A stretch of 64,000 nucleotides of DNA from Ascaris suum (Eukaryota > Nematoda > Chromadorea > Rhabditida > Ascarididae). The translations under genes were made by a program, and so were the position numbers. Shown one piece after another: positions 1 to 41,351 of the stretch. The first letter of the stretch is position 1. Each line of letters begins with the position of its first letter. Under the pieces are notes generated by a model, which did no database searches, was not told the DNA's origin, and saw only the letters and a program-made list of their open reading frames with translations. The DNA is taken from NCBI GenBank assembly GCA_013433145.1, contig CM024180.1, forward strand, positions 5,956,001-6,020,000. Reading direction: 5' to 3'.

Positions 1-349
1 TGTACTCTTGACCAGTTTTTCCATGTGATGGCGAAAGCCGAACTTGTCCTTACCCTATAGATCTTTGTGACACGGAGGGGTTGCGACCTCTTCCGTGCTT
101 TCTCGTCCACATGAGATGGCAAGGGCGAAGTGGTCTTTTATCGATCAGTTTCCTCTTATACACCATGAAGGGAACAAGCAGACGCCAATGCAGATGCGCA
201 AAGATTGTTCGAAACGAGATGACCTTTAGTGAACTTTTCAATGATTTATTTAACATCAACGAGCAACTATAGCAGTTTAAGTTACGAGTGATGGTTATTG
301 CTGTTCATTCAGTGAAGGCTTTAAACGCGCAGCGCTCATCGCGCAAGTT

Positions 350-600
350 TTATTCAAGTTGCAGACGGGGTGTGCTGCCATAGTAACGACCAATAGGGAG
401 GCACGATGCTCTTAGAGCACCCGACCACGCCAACATAGCTAAGTCGCCGCCCATAGTTCGATTTTTGTTCTCGACGTGGCGACGGATTGCTGTTGGTGTT
501 GTTGCTTCTGCTGCTGCTGCCGTTGATGTGAGCTGCTTTAAGCGGGTGGACGGGTAGACAAGCCTAAGGGGATAGCGAAGGGATGGACACAAATGCTCTT
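350..600. other. GC-richer island with a CTG/CAG-type triplet tract
   Basis: Base composition is clearly more GC-rich than the flanks and includes a (CTG)n-like stretch near 505-525. The minus strand is open for 80 codons and reads an Ala run there. The plus strand is interrupted. It could be a non-coding regulatory island or an exon of an unrecognised minus-strand gene; the sequence alone does not decide. Confidence 0.25.
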
Positions 601-2032
601 GGCCTTTCTTTTTTGTCTCTCGTCAACGCCTTTTATCGACAACATTTTGACGCAATAGCTGGCGCCTTAAGCACGAAAAATGGCCCTTCGAGAGTGTGTG
701 CTCGCTTCTTTTATTTCATACTGAATGATGTCGTGCGCCTTCTGAATTTATAATTATTTGTATGGAACGACGACCTTTTGACAGCCTCAGGCGGCACATA
801 TATGTTCGTAGTTCTTTAGTGCATTTCTGCCCAATACTTTAGAGGCATTGCTTCATTTTGAAGCAAGCTGAGCTGTCCGAACAACTTGCTCGCCGATATT
901 ATCACACATCTGTCACCATCAGGTTTAAGAGCGGTCTTTCTCTAAAAGAGTTTGAGTTGCCTGATCCGACAATCCCACCATCATATTATCTTACTGTAAA
1001 GAGCGATTGCGCTTGTGTGCTTTATCGTAGTTATAGCGGCTTTTGGATTCGCTTGTCAGTCTCTATTATAGCGCATTGTTGGACTCTCTATTATAGTTCA
1101 CTTATCAGATTGTTGAATGACATTCTGAGGGACGGCTAAATCGTGAAAGAAACTCCAACTGCAACCTGAACTCCGGCATAGATTCTGATAATAAAATTTT
1201 GTTCTTAACTCTGCCTCGGGATTAAAAAATTATACAAAATATCTGGGATCCAGTATGTGTCAGTTCTCCCCTTTTCGGAGGATAGTGGTCAAGGAAGAAG
1301 GAAGAAGGTGGAATGGAAGGATTCGTGGGAGTATGGGAGGTTTTATGGATATTCCATCGAATCAATGTCATCATAACCACCTTCCTTTCCCTATCAACTT
1401 TGACCGATGAAATGAGTTGCTTATACTTTAAATCATGCCAATTTTCCTTTTTATTTCTATCATTCAACACTTTTCATTTATTTGCTCTATCAAACTTCTC
1501 TCTACCATTGTTTAATCAGTATTATGCGGTCTTTATATGGTCAAATTTTTCTAAAAGTAACATTCACTACTACTCTTTTTGCCTTTCAAACTCAAAACTA
1601 ATAATTTCTCTTCCAAGAAATTTTTGCAAGCGGCTTAGATATTAAAATTTTAAAAGGATAATTGAAAGTATATGATCACAACATTTTCTACCTTTGATAG
1701 CAAAGAAAAAGTTCAATCTTTAAATGTAATATTCTCGATGGTCGTTAACGCTTCCTGAAATAGTAAAACTACATAGTATCTCGAGATATACACATCAACA
1801 ATTTATGATATGCTAACGTATCGAGAACGATTGGATCTGTTTCTTTTATTTGTAATTTGTTTATTGCTTCATAGATTAGGATTTATAGGTTGCAATGCTA
1901 TAGCGTTGTTTGTTAGCTTAATGAAACGAGTAACAGTTGAAAAACGATTTTTTGATATATAGTGAAATTGGAGGTAAATTGAAGGTGAAGGAAGAAGTAA
2001 AGATTGTACTCTCAAATCGGAAAATATTGGAG

Positions 2033-2443
2033 TTAAATGTCGCAACATTGATGAAATATTCTATGAGGAACAAAAAAGACATGATATATATGGCCCTCCT
2101 CCACTGTCTTGAGTACACATGCATGAAGGGTCGCAAAAATGGGGGAGGTACGGCGCTCGCTGTACATGGTAAAGTTCGGTGGGTCAGCTATATGGAAGAG
2201 ACCGAATGCGCCAGGGTCGGGAGGAAAGACTATGCTTCCTTGACCACGTTTTATCACTCGATCTTGAGCCTCGAGCTTGTTCGACAGTATTCACCCTTAT
2301 GTAGCGGAAGAAGCACATTCTCCTCGAACTTTCCTCTTGCTCATATTTATAACGCAGATTTTCAAGCACCGCTCAGTTTGAATAGAAATACTCAACCATG
2401 CTCCGTGATCCCCGTGATACTCATGGCCGAACATTGTCGCTGA
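2033..2443. other. ORF-dense GC-richer island, unidentified
   Basis: The plus strand is open for 168 codons from 1937 to 2443, and the minus strand is open in two overlapping frames (2033-2257 and 2184-2369). The segment is far less AT-rich than its surroundings. The minus frame at 2033-2257 reads mixed hydrophobic and polar residues rather than low complexity. I recognise no family and see no convincing splice sites. Confidence 0.25.
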
Positions 2444-3229
2444 AGGTCTCAAAAAAAAGTGCTGAAAATTGAAAATATTTAAAAACTTCTCGAGAATTTG
2501 TCCGATTTTGCGCCCCTTTCAACAGAATTTATTTTTCCATCGCAAATAATTCTTCGAATAATCTAATAATTGAAAATTGTAAGATTCTTGAAAATGAGGC
2601 TTTGCTGTTATGCTCATACTCAATAGATGGTGATAAATTTACGGAAATTTTCCACTATCTTAAATTATTTTTCATAGAATGGTGATGCGTTTTCCTATTT
2701 TTCACATTCATATTTTATTGTTGAATTTCTATTGTATGCTCTTTAAATATTCTTCTAATACGTTTAAGCGTTGCTATTTGCATCTAAGGTAAAATCAATT
2801 TTCTTTATATTCTCTTTTGAATAATATTTCTTCACAATTTAACGCTTTATTTATACGGATATCTGGAATTATTATTGAGGAACGTCGTCATAAAACTGAA
2901 CTTGATTGTCCATTTTTCATTGCACCGAATTTGAACGTAAACGATCATTGCTTAGTTTTTTTGTAATCGACTAACTGATATAATTTGAAAATAGTTTGAC
3001 ATTTTGCAGGTTGAGTCAATGAAACGGGCGGTGATTGTACTTCATAGCGTCTTCTTAGTTCATTTGGCTAAAGTATTCCTCTCTCGCCTTGTGTGAATAG
3101 GATTGAAGCGCTTCCATTCCAAAGCTTGAGAATACGAAAAAAAAAGCGGCACATTTGCTTTCATTTTCTCCAGCGCAACGAGTGGAACTCCACGAATGAT
3201 ATATGGCGCATCTACTTGTAATATTAGAT

Positions 3230-3330
3230 ATCCGTTGATGGAAGAGGTATCCATGAAATTAAAATTATCCGGATTAGCCAACAGATTCCAGTGCTCTTCC
3301 GGAATTTCACTCTTTTTTTTCGTCCTATGC
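3230..3330 (-). CDS. Candidate exon of an unidentified minus-strand gene
   Basis: Read on the minus strand from about 3330, the frame gives a natural-looking segment containing EIPEEHWNLLANPDNFNFMD and then a short hydrophobic stretch ending in LILQ. A possible GTAGAT donor follows in phase 0. The frame stays open to 3060, so the exon could be longer. An A-run and AG at its 5' end could be an acceptor. No family is recognised and no partner exon is proven. Confidence 0.25.
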
Positions 3331-5291
3331 CATTATTTATTGAACGAAATATTTGAAATCAAAGTGAAATATGTGTCGAAGTTAGGAAAAAAAAATTCGG
3401 CCCGTCTCACTTAATCGCTCTTGTTTCACGGATATTTTCTTTTCAATTTATTGAGCTTTTATCAAAAGTGCCGATTGGCCAAGAAAACATAGAAACTTTT
3501 TCTCGTTTATTTTTCATAATATTTCCATTCGCCACGAAAATTCTATAACACTGAAAATTTTTGCATGAAAAAAAATTTTTCCACCTTATTTTCAAAAGCG
3601 TGATATATCGTTTTGAAGCCCTGATTGATGCGAAGCACCTTCTAAATATCATAGTTTCAGCATGAAACTTATAGAAAAATATTCTGCTTATTTTGAGCTA
3701 AAAAAAATGTATATATTATTTGCATAAGGAACTAATATTTAAATCGCATTTTTTATTTTTTATTTTTTTTTTTTTTAATTTGCATTGAATAGAAACTATT
3801 TCAAGTAAAGAGGTTTGAGCGGACAACAATCTCTGCGTTAATAAATTTCCTTTCCCAACTTAACAGCTATTAAAATTCATATTTAACTCATTAACCGTCG
3901 AAATTAATTATGACTGCATCTCTTAGTGTAATTGAAAGAAATTAAAAAGAATGTAGAAAATTGAAAAATTTTATAATTGTTTCGCAAATTTTTTATTGTG
4001 TTTCCAAGAATTTAATGCGATGTGATAAATTTTTTCACTATCTTTGCGTTGTTCAGTTTTTGAATTCTGTGTTTAAACAGATTTTCGATCGAACTTTAGC
4101 AATTTTTTTTTTTTGGAAATCAAGAATTTCATTTTCCAGTTTTCATTGTAGATGATTAATTTGTTTCTTTGAATGGAAAAAATTTATGAGCAGGCGGATT
4201 CATAATTAGGGAAATTTGCATGCAAATAAAAAAATAACGAAAAAGAATTTATGATATTATTCCAAAAAAATTTAATTTTTTTTTTTTTTTGCTTTGTTTA
4301 GAAATATTTTATGAGATTTTTGACCGATTAAAATGCTACGTTTACATCATTTCCCACAATTTTGAAATATTTTTAAATCGGAATTTCTAATCGAATATTT
4401 CACCGTTTGAAATAATTTTCTCTTCACAGAAAATTGCGAAATTTTCTATTGCTAAATCTATTTGTTTGCAAAGACTTTTAATTTTTTTTTCTTGCATATT
4501 TTGTTCTCCGATCGTCTAAAATTTGTAATTAATTTATGCTTCTTTCGCCTTCATCTCTCCTTTCATTTTCTTGTGGCATTCGAACTGAGTAATGAGGACT
4601 ACCATTGGTTATATGGATTATTGCAGCCATAACTGAATATGAGTTGTGACTTGTTCTTCTCCTTGAAACTCTCTTAATGGCTTCTAATGCCACTATTTAC
4701 CTGCAATATTTCGATTTCCTTATTATTCTAGACTACCTGCCAGAAATTTTTCAACGACCATCGAGTCGATTTATAGAAGACTCGATATTCATGATACTTA
4801 TATGAAGTTTATTAGTTTTCTCAACGTGGTTATTATCTTAAAGGCATTGGGCAATCTCCCCTCAAATATCTGGAAGGAGGGAGCACAGGGAGACGGGGGA
4901 GGGAGCGGGATTGGTTAGGGAGAGAGGCTTGGAGTGATTGTCTGTACACAACCTAAGACTGTAGCCAGGTGAATTGTTGCGATGAGTCATCGTCGCGTTT
5001 GTTGCAATGTGTTCTCAACATCCACCCATTCGCCAATCCCTTCCGTTTATTTTTCGTCACACTTGTGTAAATAATTCGTTCACTTTTTTGTGTTTACCTC
5101 TCTTTGCTTAAAGTATAGCAATGATCATTTCGGAGGTGATTTTTAGTTGTTGAATAAGTGGGCAACGAGGCTGCTAGCTTTAAGTATTAACGCTCATGTG
5201 CTATGAAGCTTATCGGCCAATAAGTATAAATTGATTTTTGTAACCGTCTTTACAACTCCAACTTATGTGATTTTATAGTAGTAAAGATTAG

Positions 5292-5428
5292 CCTACACTA
5301 ATATGTGGCATAATTTTATAGTAGTAAGTTGACGTACAGTATTACTTACAGTGCAGTATATATATACTGTATGGTAAGTAATACTGTACGTCAACTTACT
5401 ACTACAATATATATATCGCTTGTGTAGG
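5292..5428. repeat. Long inverted repeat, MITE-like hairpin
   Basis: Two perfect 31-nt arms, 5319-5349 and 5374-5404, are exact reverse complements around a 24-nt loop. The loop itself contains a 16-nt self-complementary core (CAGTATATATATACTG). Further out, CCTACAC (5292-5298) pairs with GTGTAGG (5422-5428). The left arm is preceded by a direct repeat of ATTTTATAGTAGTAA near 5270 and 5312. The structure resembles a miniature inverted-repeat element; no transposase is present. Confidence 0.7.
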
Positions 5429-6800
5429 TTTCACAGAAGGCAGTGAAGCTACAAAATTTGGTGGGTTATCTGTACTCCAGAATAACTTCAGATGCCATTT
5501 TTAAGTCAAACCGTCAATTTTAAATGCCTTTAGAATTTTAAATACCTTGAATTTCCTAACATATATTTTATTAGCGCAATCTTTCGGATCGAGAAACATT
5601 TTGTAGAAAATCTGCACGAGCGATTTGGTTTGAAAGAAAAGTGAAGGCGTTATGGCCGTTAATTTATTGCGTTTGGAGTTTACTGATAAGCTTGATTATT
5701 GTCATATCAGCGACCAACTTTCTCCTCCCACACCTTTCCCCTCCCTCACCACTCCTCCATCGCTGAGTTCTTTTCCATGTTTTATTTTTAACGTCACTAT
5801 AAAAATGCTCAACTATAAAGCGATGAATTTAAAGATTGGTGCAAATAAATCTGCTGTTAAGATTTTGATCTATGTTTATAATTAAAAGTAGTGCGCTGAC
5901 TTCGTAATGAAAGGGTAAAAAATTCTGATCGACCGGTCATCTGATATCTAATCAAATAATGAGCTATCTTTGAACTAACATTCATTCTTTGAAAAGGCGA
6001 ATCTATGACCGGTCGTGTAGGTACTAAAAAATATGCAAATAACGAATGGCGAATGGGACTGACATCAACGAATATTATTTTTTAGATATTTCTTATTTTA
6101 GCATCTGATTATTACTTTACTGTACTTTAATTCATTTTAATTTACTTCACTTTTTTCTTTTCTCTTTACTTTGGTTCATTCAACAAACCATTCATTACGA
6201 TTAAATATCTCTTCATATCACTTCCACTTTCGCTTAAAAGGCGAAGTTGTAAGGTCTTATGGAAGTTAGGGCTTTGATTTGTCTTCTACCCATCTGATGC
6301 TGATGAGTCGACTTAGTGTTGTTCCGATTATGGAGGGAGAAGGAACTTACTCCGCCGCGTTCGTTCCAGTGAGGATGCTTGGCGGAAGGGTTAGGTAGGA
6401 TGGGCCAAGGGATGTGGTCGGATCCCACTTACAACCAACCACGGAATAACCGATACTGGACGCAAATGACACATTAGTTAATTCATCCGTTTATTTATAT
6501 CTTTCAGCTTTATATAAACTTGCGCTACACATTTGAGATACGAGAAGGTTGTTTGTCATCAATGCTGCTCAGGAGAGAAATTTTGAATCGCCGCCGTTGT
6601 TTTATTTGTGCCTTTGGCATTGAATAATCGCTTGGCGATCTCAACTACAACCGAAAAAGGGTGCGAATGTCCTGTGTGCACAAAATTAAAAAATTGTAAC
6701 TCATCGTTTGATTGATAAAGTGACTTCCTGTTCTCGATGGATTTCTTTTACGATCTATGCGCTAATTATTTGATATACTATGATGATGTTTATGCGTTAT

Positions 6801-6854
6801 GAATTTGCAGGTACATCTCTATAGAGACATAGAGCGTTTCACAAAACGCTCACC
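6801..6854 (+). promoter_or_regulatory. Candidate SL trans-splice acceptor and 5' UTR of casy-1
   Basis: A nematode-style acceptor (GAATTTGCAG, 6801-6810) lies 44 nt before the ATG with no intervening ATG. This is where a spliced leader, or an upstream UTR exon, would be joined. The inference rests on sequence consensus only. Confidence 0.5.
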
Positions 6855-35772
<28,918 letters not shown>

Positions 35773-36114
35773 GTCCATTGTTCATTCTTGACGGATGCGA
35801 CGATTCGACGCATACAAAAACCGTTCATAATTTTTTTATTTTTATTTTTGATAAGATGCTTTTTTAAAGTGCAGCTCGCATCTCTAACGTTTCTTATGTA
35901 ACGAAATACGCCAACGTATATCATTATGCGATGAATATTAGAGCATAGTTATAAGCATAAAACATAATGATGCAGTGTGTATATTTCTATTATGATGTAC
36001 ATTTGCATTTTACAACCTATCGAATGCGATATAGTAGTAGTACATGAAAGGTCAGGTATTCAGTCACTTGAACTTGACCTGTAAAGTCCAAGATGTGCTA
36101 TATTTCATAATTTC

Positions 36115-36120
36115 AATAAA
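36115..36120 (+). terminator. Poly(A) signal for the long casy-1 form
   Basis: AATAAA about 340 nt beyond the stop of the long last exon. It is the most plausible 3' end in this stretch. Confidence 0.45.
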
Positions 36121-37869
36121 ATTTTTTACAAATGAGAATAAAATAACAGAAAATCATGAGGTCGTTTCATATTTTTACCGGAACTCCATATGGTTGATCG
36201 TTTAAATAATACAAATTGTTGTCACACGCTGCACCATAAAATCCATATTATATCTGCATTTCTAAATTGAATAATATTTTCATCTTTATTTGTGTACATT
36301 GTTAACGCTATCACTCTAGCGAAGATCTACATATATTTTCGTTTTTCATTTATGTGTTTTTCTTTCCAAATATTCATGTCAATCCACCATCATATATCAT
36401 TTCGTTTTGCACTCAACAGGTCTACTAATCCAGAAACAACATCCTGCATTCAATAATCCGCACAAAAATAATGATCAACGCATCTACTTTCCTCATAACA
36501 AAATACTCTAATTGAGAACAATATTGCCTATAGATATTGAAAGTCTAAAATATGCAAAAAAACTCCTATTTGAAACGACCATCTTCATAGATGTGCTATA
36601 AAATATACGGATTTTACAGATATACAGAAAACATTCCAATAAAAATCGGGTTTTTTTCGTTGAATTTCCACAAAAGATTGCCGAATTTTCAATAAGAAGG
36701 AAATAAATTTGACGATATAATTTGTGTGCCATTAATTTGCAATAGTAATTTCTATTTTATATGTACGTCATTAATCTATTCTATTCGTTTCTATATGAGT
36801 GAATAGAGATCGAGAATGAATATATGAAACAACACCATTATTAAATCATTAAATTTTCTTTACGTTTATTTATGTTAGTTATTCGTATCTTTCATACAAA
36901 TCTTTTCTTTCTTTTAGTAAAATAACGCATAAATTCGTTTCACCTCTTATAATTTGTTTTTGAATCGTTTATTCGGTTGTCTAATCTTCAAAAAAATAAA
37001 AATAAAAATAAAAGACACATCGATGCATTGGTGCACATAAAATATGGGAAATTCCATTCGATTCTCAAAAAAAAAAAAGACTTTTCGTTGATTACTTTTT
37101 AGTTTGTTGAACTACGAAATTCTCACTTAAAAAATATCTATCTAATTTTCAAATATTGCCCATAAGCATCGATGTCGATTTCCTGTATAGAATATTTGTA
37201 CGAAATTCATTTATCATCACAAATTCATTAGCCGATTTCTAATTAAATGTTATAATTTGTTTTCCTCTATCGGTTTTGAAAATCTCGAGTGGTTTTTTTT
37301 TCTTTCATTTTATTAAATTTTATACTTTTAATAACTGCTCTATTTTCTTCTTTTTTTTTAAAGAAATCGTGATGTTTAGTATTTTTCTTCTCTTTAATAT
37401 GTGTGTAAAATTTACGTCTCCAATATCTTCGACATTGAATTTATTTATTCGACAAAACAAACAATATGCAAGCAATTTGATAGAAATCACCCACATTGAG
37501 TGGAAATAAACCAAACTTTCAATGTGTTAATCACTGATAAGTTGATGATAAAGATGATCGGATGATGATAATAATTTCATTGCCTTTGAAATTTCTTAAT
37601 ATTATCGGAAACACAGGAAACAAGACACCATTTGATTGACATCAATGTAACGCTTGATTCTTAGCGATCGCAGCACAATCCTCCGCTTGTGATTAACTCC
37701 GGTCATCTCATATTTCTCTAAAAGTGCAGAGAAATCTCATCGAAATAACCATTGCAGCACTAATATCCTTCATCGTAGTATTCGATAAAATATGACCGAT
37801 AGCACCATCTTATATGCTACCGCCAATTTCATCGAACGAAACTGTACCGATAAAGTGACATAGTGACAG

Positions 37870-38051
37870 GTTCAATCGAAATGTTGATTGATAATCGGAA
37901 ACGGAGTTGTCCTGTTTCACCGGGTCTCTCACGTCTACAACAGAAACTGTTCGACGAACAGGATGTCAGAGTTCTCAATAGCGAAGATGACCACCATCCG
38001 TTGCTAGCTTCCCTTTGCTTCTCGCACATCTTAGTGGAACAACTACTTTGA
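37870..38051 (+). other. Protein-like ORF segment, possible exon
   Basis: Following an AG at 37868-37869 the frame gives DNRKRSCPVSPGLSRLQQKL and an acidic stretch, then stops after about 60 codons. Its phase would fit the casy-1 exon 18 donor, but the acceptor lacks a pyrimidine tract and the product shares nothing with known calsyntenin tails. It is not assigned to any gene. Confidence 0.2.
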
Positions 38052-38114
38052 AGCGATTCCTCAGCATCAATGAAACAACAAATAAGGGAGAATAGTTCAC
38101 TATAACACTGTCAC

Positions 38115-38240
38115 CTATATTCCCATGTGAAGATATTGAAAACGGTGGCATCATGCCTACCCAAGAAGTCAACGCTTCCAGGTGTTGTCCTCATCGGACA
38201 GTCAAGCAGAATTCTTTCGGTGTCAGTCAGGTATGGCAAC
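38115..38240 (-). other. Protein-like minus-strand segment, possible exon
   Basis: Bounded by an AG acceptor at 38241-38242 and a GTGACA donor at 38114, the minus strand reads TDTERILLDCPMRTTPGSVD followed by more coding-like residues. No family is recognised and no neighbouring exon is evident. Confidence 0.2.
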
Positions 38241-40460
38241 CTAGCGGTATCTCAGTGCTACAACATACGTGACATCTCCGCATCCTGTAACACAGCTATC
38301 CATATCGATGAAGAGCAATTATGAATTAACGCTGTAGGAAGATACGACTAAAAGAGGTCGTAGTTTCTTTCTAATCCTCGGAGGAATTGCAGTGAAAGAA
38401 GGGTATCTTTCATAAGAGAATGAGGACACCGATCACCTTTTTGATCGCTCATTTCGATCGCCGATGAGTGATAACCACCTAGTAGTGGATGATTGCGTTA
38501 AGAATATTGCGTTCAATACTCAAAAATATTAAAAACACAGCCGTTTCGCTCAACACTCTACGGTCACAACAAAGTCGATTCTCCGTACTAAACATTTGGT
38601 GTTTCCGAGGTATCGACGATGACATCCATATCGTTTTTGTATCATCAGCAAAATCTCTAACCGATCGGGAGGTGAATAAAAGCTCTTATAACGGTCGTCG
38701 ATTAAATTAAATTTCCTTATATGGGGAAATACGATTACCCTTTTAGGATAATCTTATTTAGTAAAATAACATTCAAAGATACTATCACCGATCGCTAAAA
38801 CTTCTTGACAATAGCGAAGTTCAGTGGGTACCCGATAGCTAGCCGTACGAACACAAAATGTCTAATATTGCTATTTACGCCCTCTTGCTTCATGTTGTAC
38901 TTGAATCCAAGTTGTTTATTAAATTACCGCATATTATTGAATAAAAATCTCACAATTATAGAACTCCGAGATTTCTGACAGGAAGTGATGGCACATGTGC
39001 TATAAGTTGTAGTGCCTGGTAATTTGTTTCGTATCTAATGCTGTCACCTCATCAATGTCATTAAATGCAGTTTTGGTGACCCTCCCAACATTAACTCTTG
39101 CTTTCCACACAGCGGTTAAAAACCTGTCCAATTTGTCTAACATCACCTACTTCCACATTTCCAACGTACAACTTTACTGCTCCGACTGTAACCGTTGCGG
39201 ATGAATGGTCACGTAGGTGAACCTCTACCTAAAGGTGAACCTCTAAACCGAGTCTCCATTCTCTCCGCTCAAATATAAACGATCAGATGATATTCACAAA
39301 ATCGATTTCATCTCTCAATTCCAAATGCGGTTAAAACATAGCCCACACTCGAAAAAAAAACCGAAAAATTGCTCCAAATTTTTGTTCCTATAAATTATCA
39401 AATTGTAATATTGCTGTAGAATCCGTCACCAACATTGTAACTTTAAGCGGCACATTGCACCACAATTAATGTATAAATACCACATTTTCAAGACAACTAA
39501 TATTATATCAAACATAGAAATATTAAACGATATAGGAAAGTGAGACGGAGAAATATTTCAATATCACATCAGTCCAACAAACAGCAAACGAAATCGACAA
39601 CCTCAACCCATTGAAATAAAAGCGACATAAATTCGAGAAAGGATATTCTTCTTCTTCTTCTTTCAATGGCCGAATTCCTATTGTTTCCTTTCAAGAAATG
39701 CAACAGAAAAAGATAAATTATGTCAAGCAGAATAACATAAATAGTGCTTGCGCAGATGACCATTACAGCCAAATCAGTACAGGCAGTATGTGCGCGCAGA
39801 CTGAGCAATTTCAGCCGTTAAATGAAGACAAGGCAATAGCTTTCACGAGGAATGCATCCTTTATTCCCACCGTAAACCGGACTACCCCCCTCCCTTGTAA
39901 AGTCACGCACACATATCCTTTGCTGCAATATAAATGCCCCGGTAAACAACTGGGATACATCACCTACTCCCATTATCCTTTGCTTCAGCGCAAACAGCCT
40001 GCCTATTCCTCCTCTGCCCTCGCTTATCTCCTGCTCCACACCCCCCCCCCCCGCACCAAAAAAATCCCGGATAATGGGGCAATAGCCGAATAGAGAGGCG
40101 GGTGCGAGGAGAATCGAAAAGTACCTTTTAAATAAAACAATCGAATATTAATAGCAATTAAAAAACATCAAATCAACAGAGGTACAAAACTCGAATTCCA
40201 TAAAATCAATATCGCAATCACGCTTTTTCCCTTGCCATCGTGATCCTTTTCTCTTTTTGTGCCGCGTTTATCTAGAAACAAAACCACAAATCACAATTCA
40301 ATTACACTCTGTGGTTCGTATGACGAATGAAAAATATTAATTTATTTAATAATCAATATGTAACCAATTGCTTTCTCCACCAACCGATTTCTGTGAAATT
40401 TTGCAAAATATCAAACAATTTTGTTCCCCATCACACGAAAAACACAAATTCTTTGCATCA

Positions 40461-40466
40461 TTTATT
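40461..40466 (-). terminator. Candidate poly(A) signal of copb-1
   Basis: Reads AATAAA on the minus strand about 680 nt past the copb-1 stop. A variant ATTAAA lies nearer, at about 40744-40749. The choice between them is uncertain. Confidence 0.3.
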
Positions 40467-40862
40467 AAAGAGCCCTTCTTAGTTTACAAAATAAATCACC
40501 CATTCAATATATACCATCTACATATCAGTGACGAATGACAATTCACAAGATCTGTTCAGGCAATCATTCAAAACTCACAGTAAACGACTCCTACAACAAA
40601 AAATTCAGCTAAATCACTAATCAAAATGCACGACATACGGCAAGACCCGAAACAGTGACCAGCCGATTACCTTCAATTTAAACTCGAGGCGTTGTTTCAT
40701 TTATCAGTCTTCATCAATGATACTTTCTAGCCCTTTTCTCCCTTTTTAATCACACCGAAGAGCAACCGCCTTCCGGTGAAACACTAAAACTCCAGGTGAT
40801 AAGAAAGAAGCCTTGTCGCACGACTGATATCACTCTTAAGGTAATAGTGAACACAACACCGA

Positions 40863-40931
40863 CGTGTTTGAACCAGGTGTGGAGCGCATACCTCAGAAGC
40901 GGCAGTTTAAACCCATACCACTAGGCTAGGC
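40863..40931 (-). repeat. tRNA-like relic (box A and box B motifs)
   Basis: On the minus strand TAGCCTAGTGGTA resembles a tRNA D-arm/box A, and GGTTCAAACAC about 40 nt later resembles box B. An acceptor stem is not formed. It is probably a tRNA-derived SINE or degraded tRNA gene. Confidence 0.4.
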
Positions 40932-41142
40932 GAAGAGAAGAATAAGCATTATCCAATTTCTTACCTATGCTACAATCCAACAAATAAGAATTACTACTTC
41001 CCTTCTGAAGTATCACCATATCCTGTGCTGGAGCAGAGAGTTCATCCGCTATAAACAGGGCGAAACAAACTTCGCCTAGACAAGTGAATTAATCGTGAGC
41101 TATCGCATAGCAAGTAATGCTTCAATCTACTTCGCAAGAACT

Positions 41143-41351
41143 CTAGGCCAGAGGTATTAAAAGTAAAAAAGTAACCTTATCGCCCAGTGAAAGCGCCATT
41201 CCTTGGCTCTTTGCCCTGATCCGAATATGTCCAATGATCGAACTGTTCGGATCAAGTGGATTCGTCTTCTCAATCGATACATTTGCCAATGCATCCTCAC
41301 CGAATATCGAGTGCGCACAAAAATTCGCTGCCAAAAAGCCACATTCCCCTT
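41143..41351 (-). CDS. copb-1: copb-1 exon 17: C-terminus
   Basis: Begins [20 protein letters not shown] and includes [20 protein letters not shown]. After GDK the frame reads [10 protein letters not shown] and TAG. The last ten residues are atypical, and a GTTACT right after GDK could instead be a donor to an undetected small exon. Confidence 0.9.

Larger units (their letters stand above)
1..6810. other. Intergenic region upstream of casy-1, no established gene
   Basis: AT-rich DNA with no gene that I can recognise. It holds two GC-richer ORF-dense islands, a protein-like minus-strand segment, a long palindromic repeat and many T/A homopolymer runs; these are listed separately. The segment immediately 5' of the calsyntenin start probably carries its promoter, but no core promoter element stands out. 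Confidence 0.5.
36121..41142. other. Intergenic region between convergent casy-1 and copb-1
   Basis: AT-rich spacer between two tail-to-tail genes. The part 37.8-38.7 kb is more GC-rich and holds protein-like short frames on both strands, described separately. A 131-codon plus-strand ORF at 39698-40093 is low in coding character (Pro/Thr/Gln-rich, poly-C near its end) and probably spurious. A tRNA-like relic lies near 40.9 kb. Confidence 0.5.

Noticed and set aside
39698..40093. 131-codon plus-strand ORF between the convergent genes
   Set aside because: Composition is low complexity with a poly-C run and a partly duplicated YPLLQ segment. No splice or homology support.
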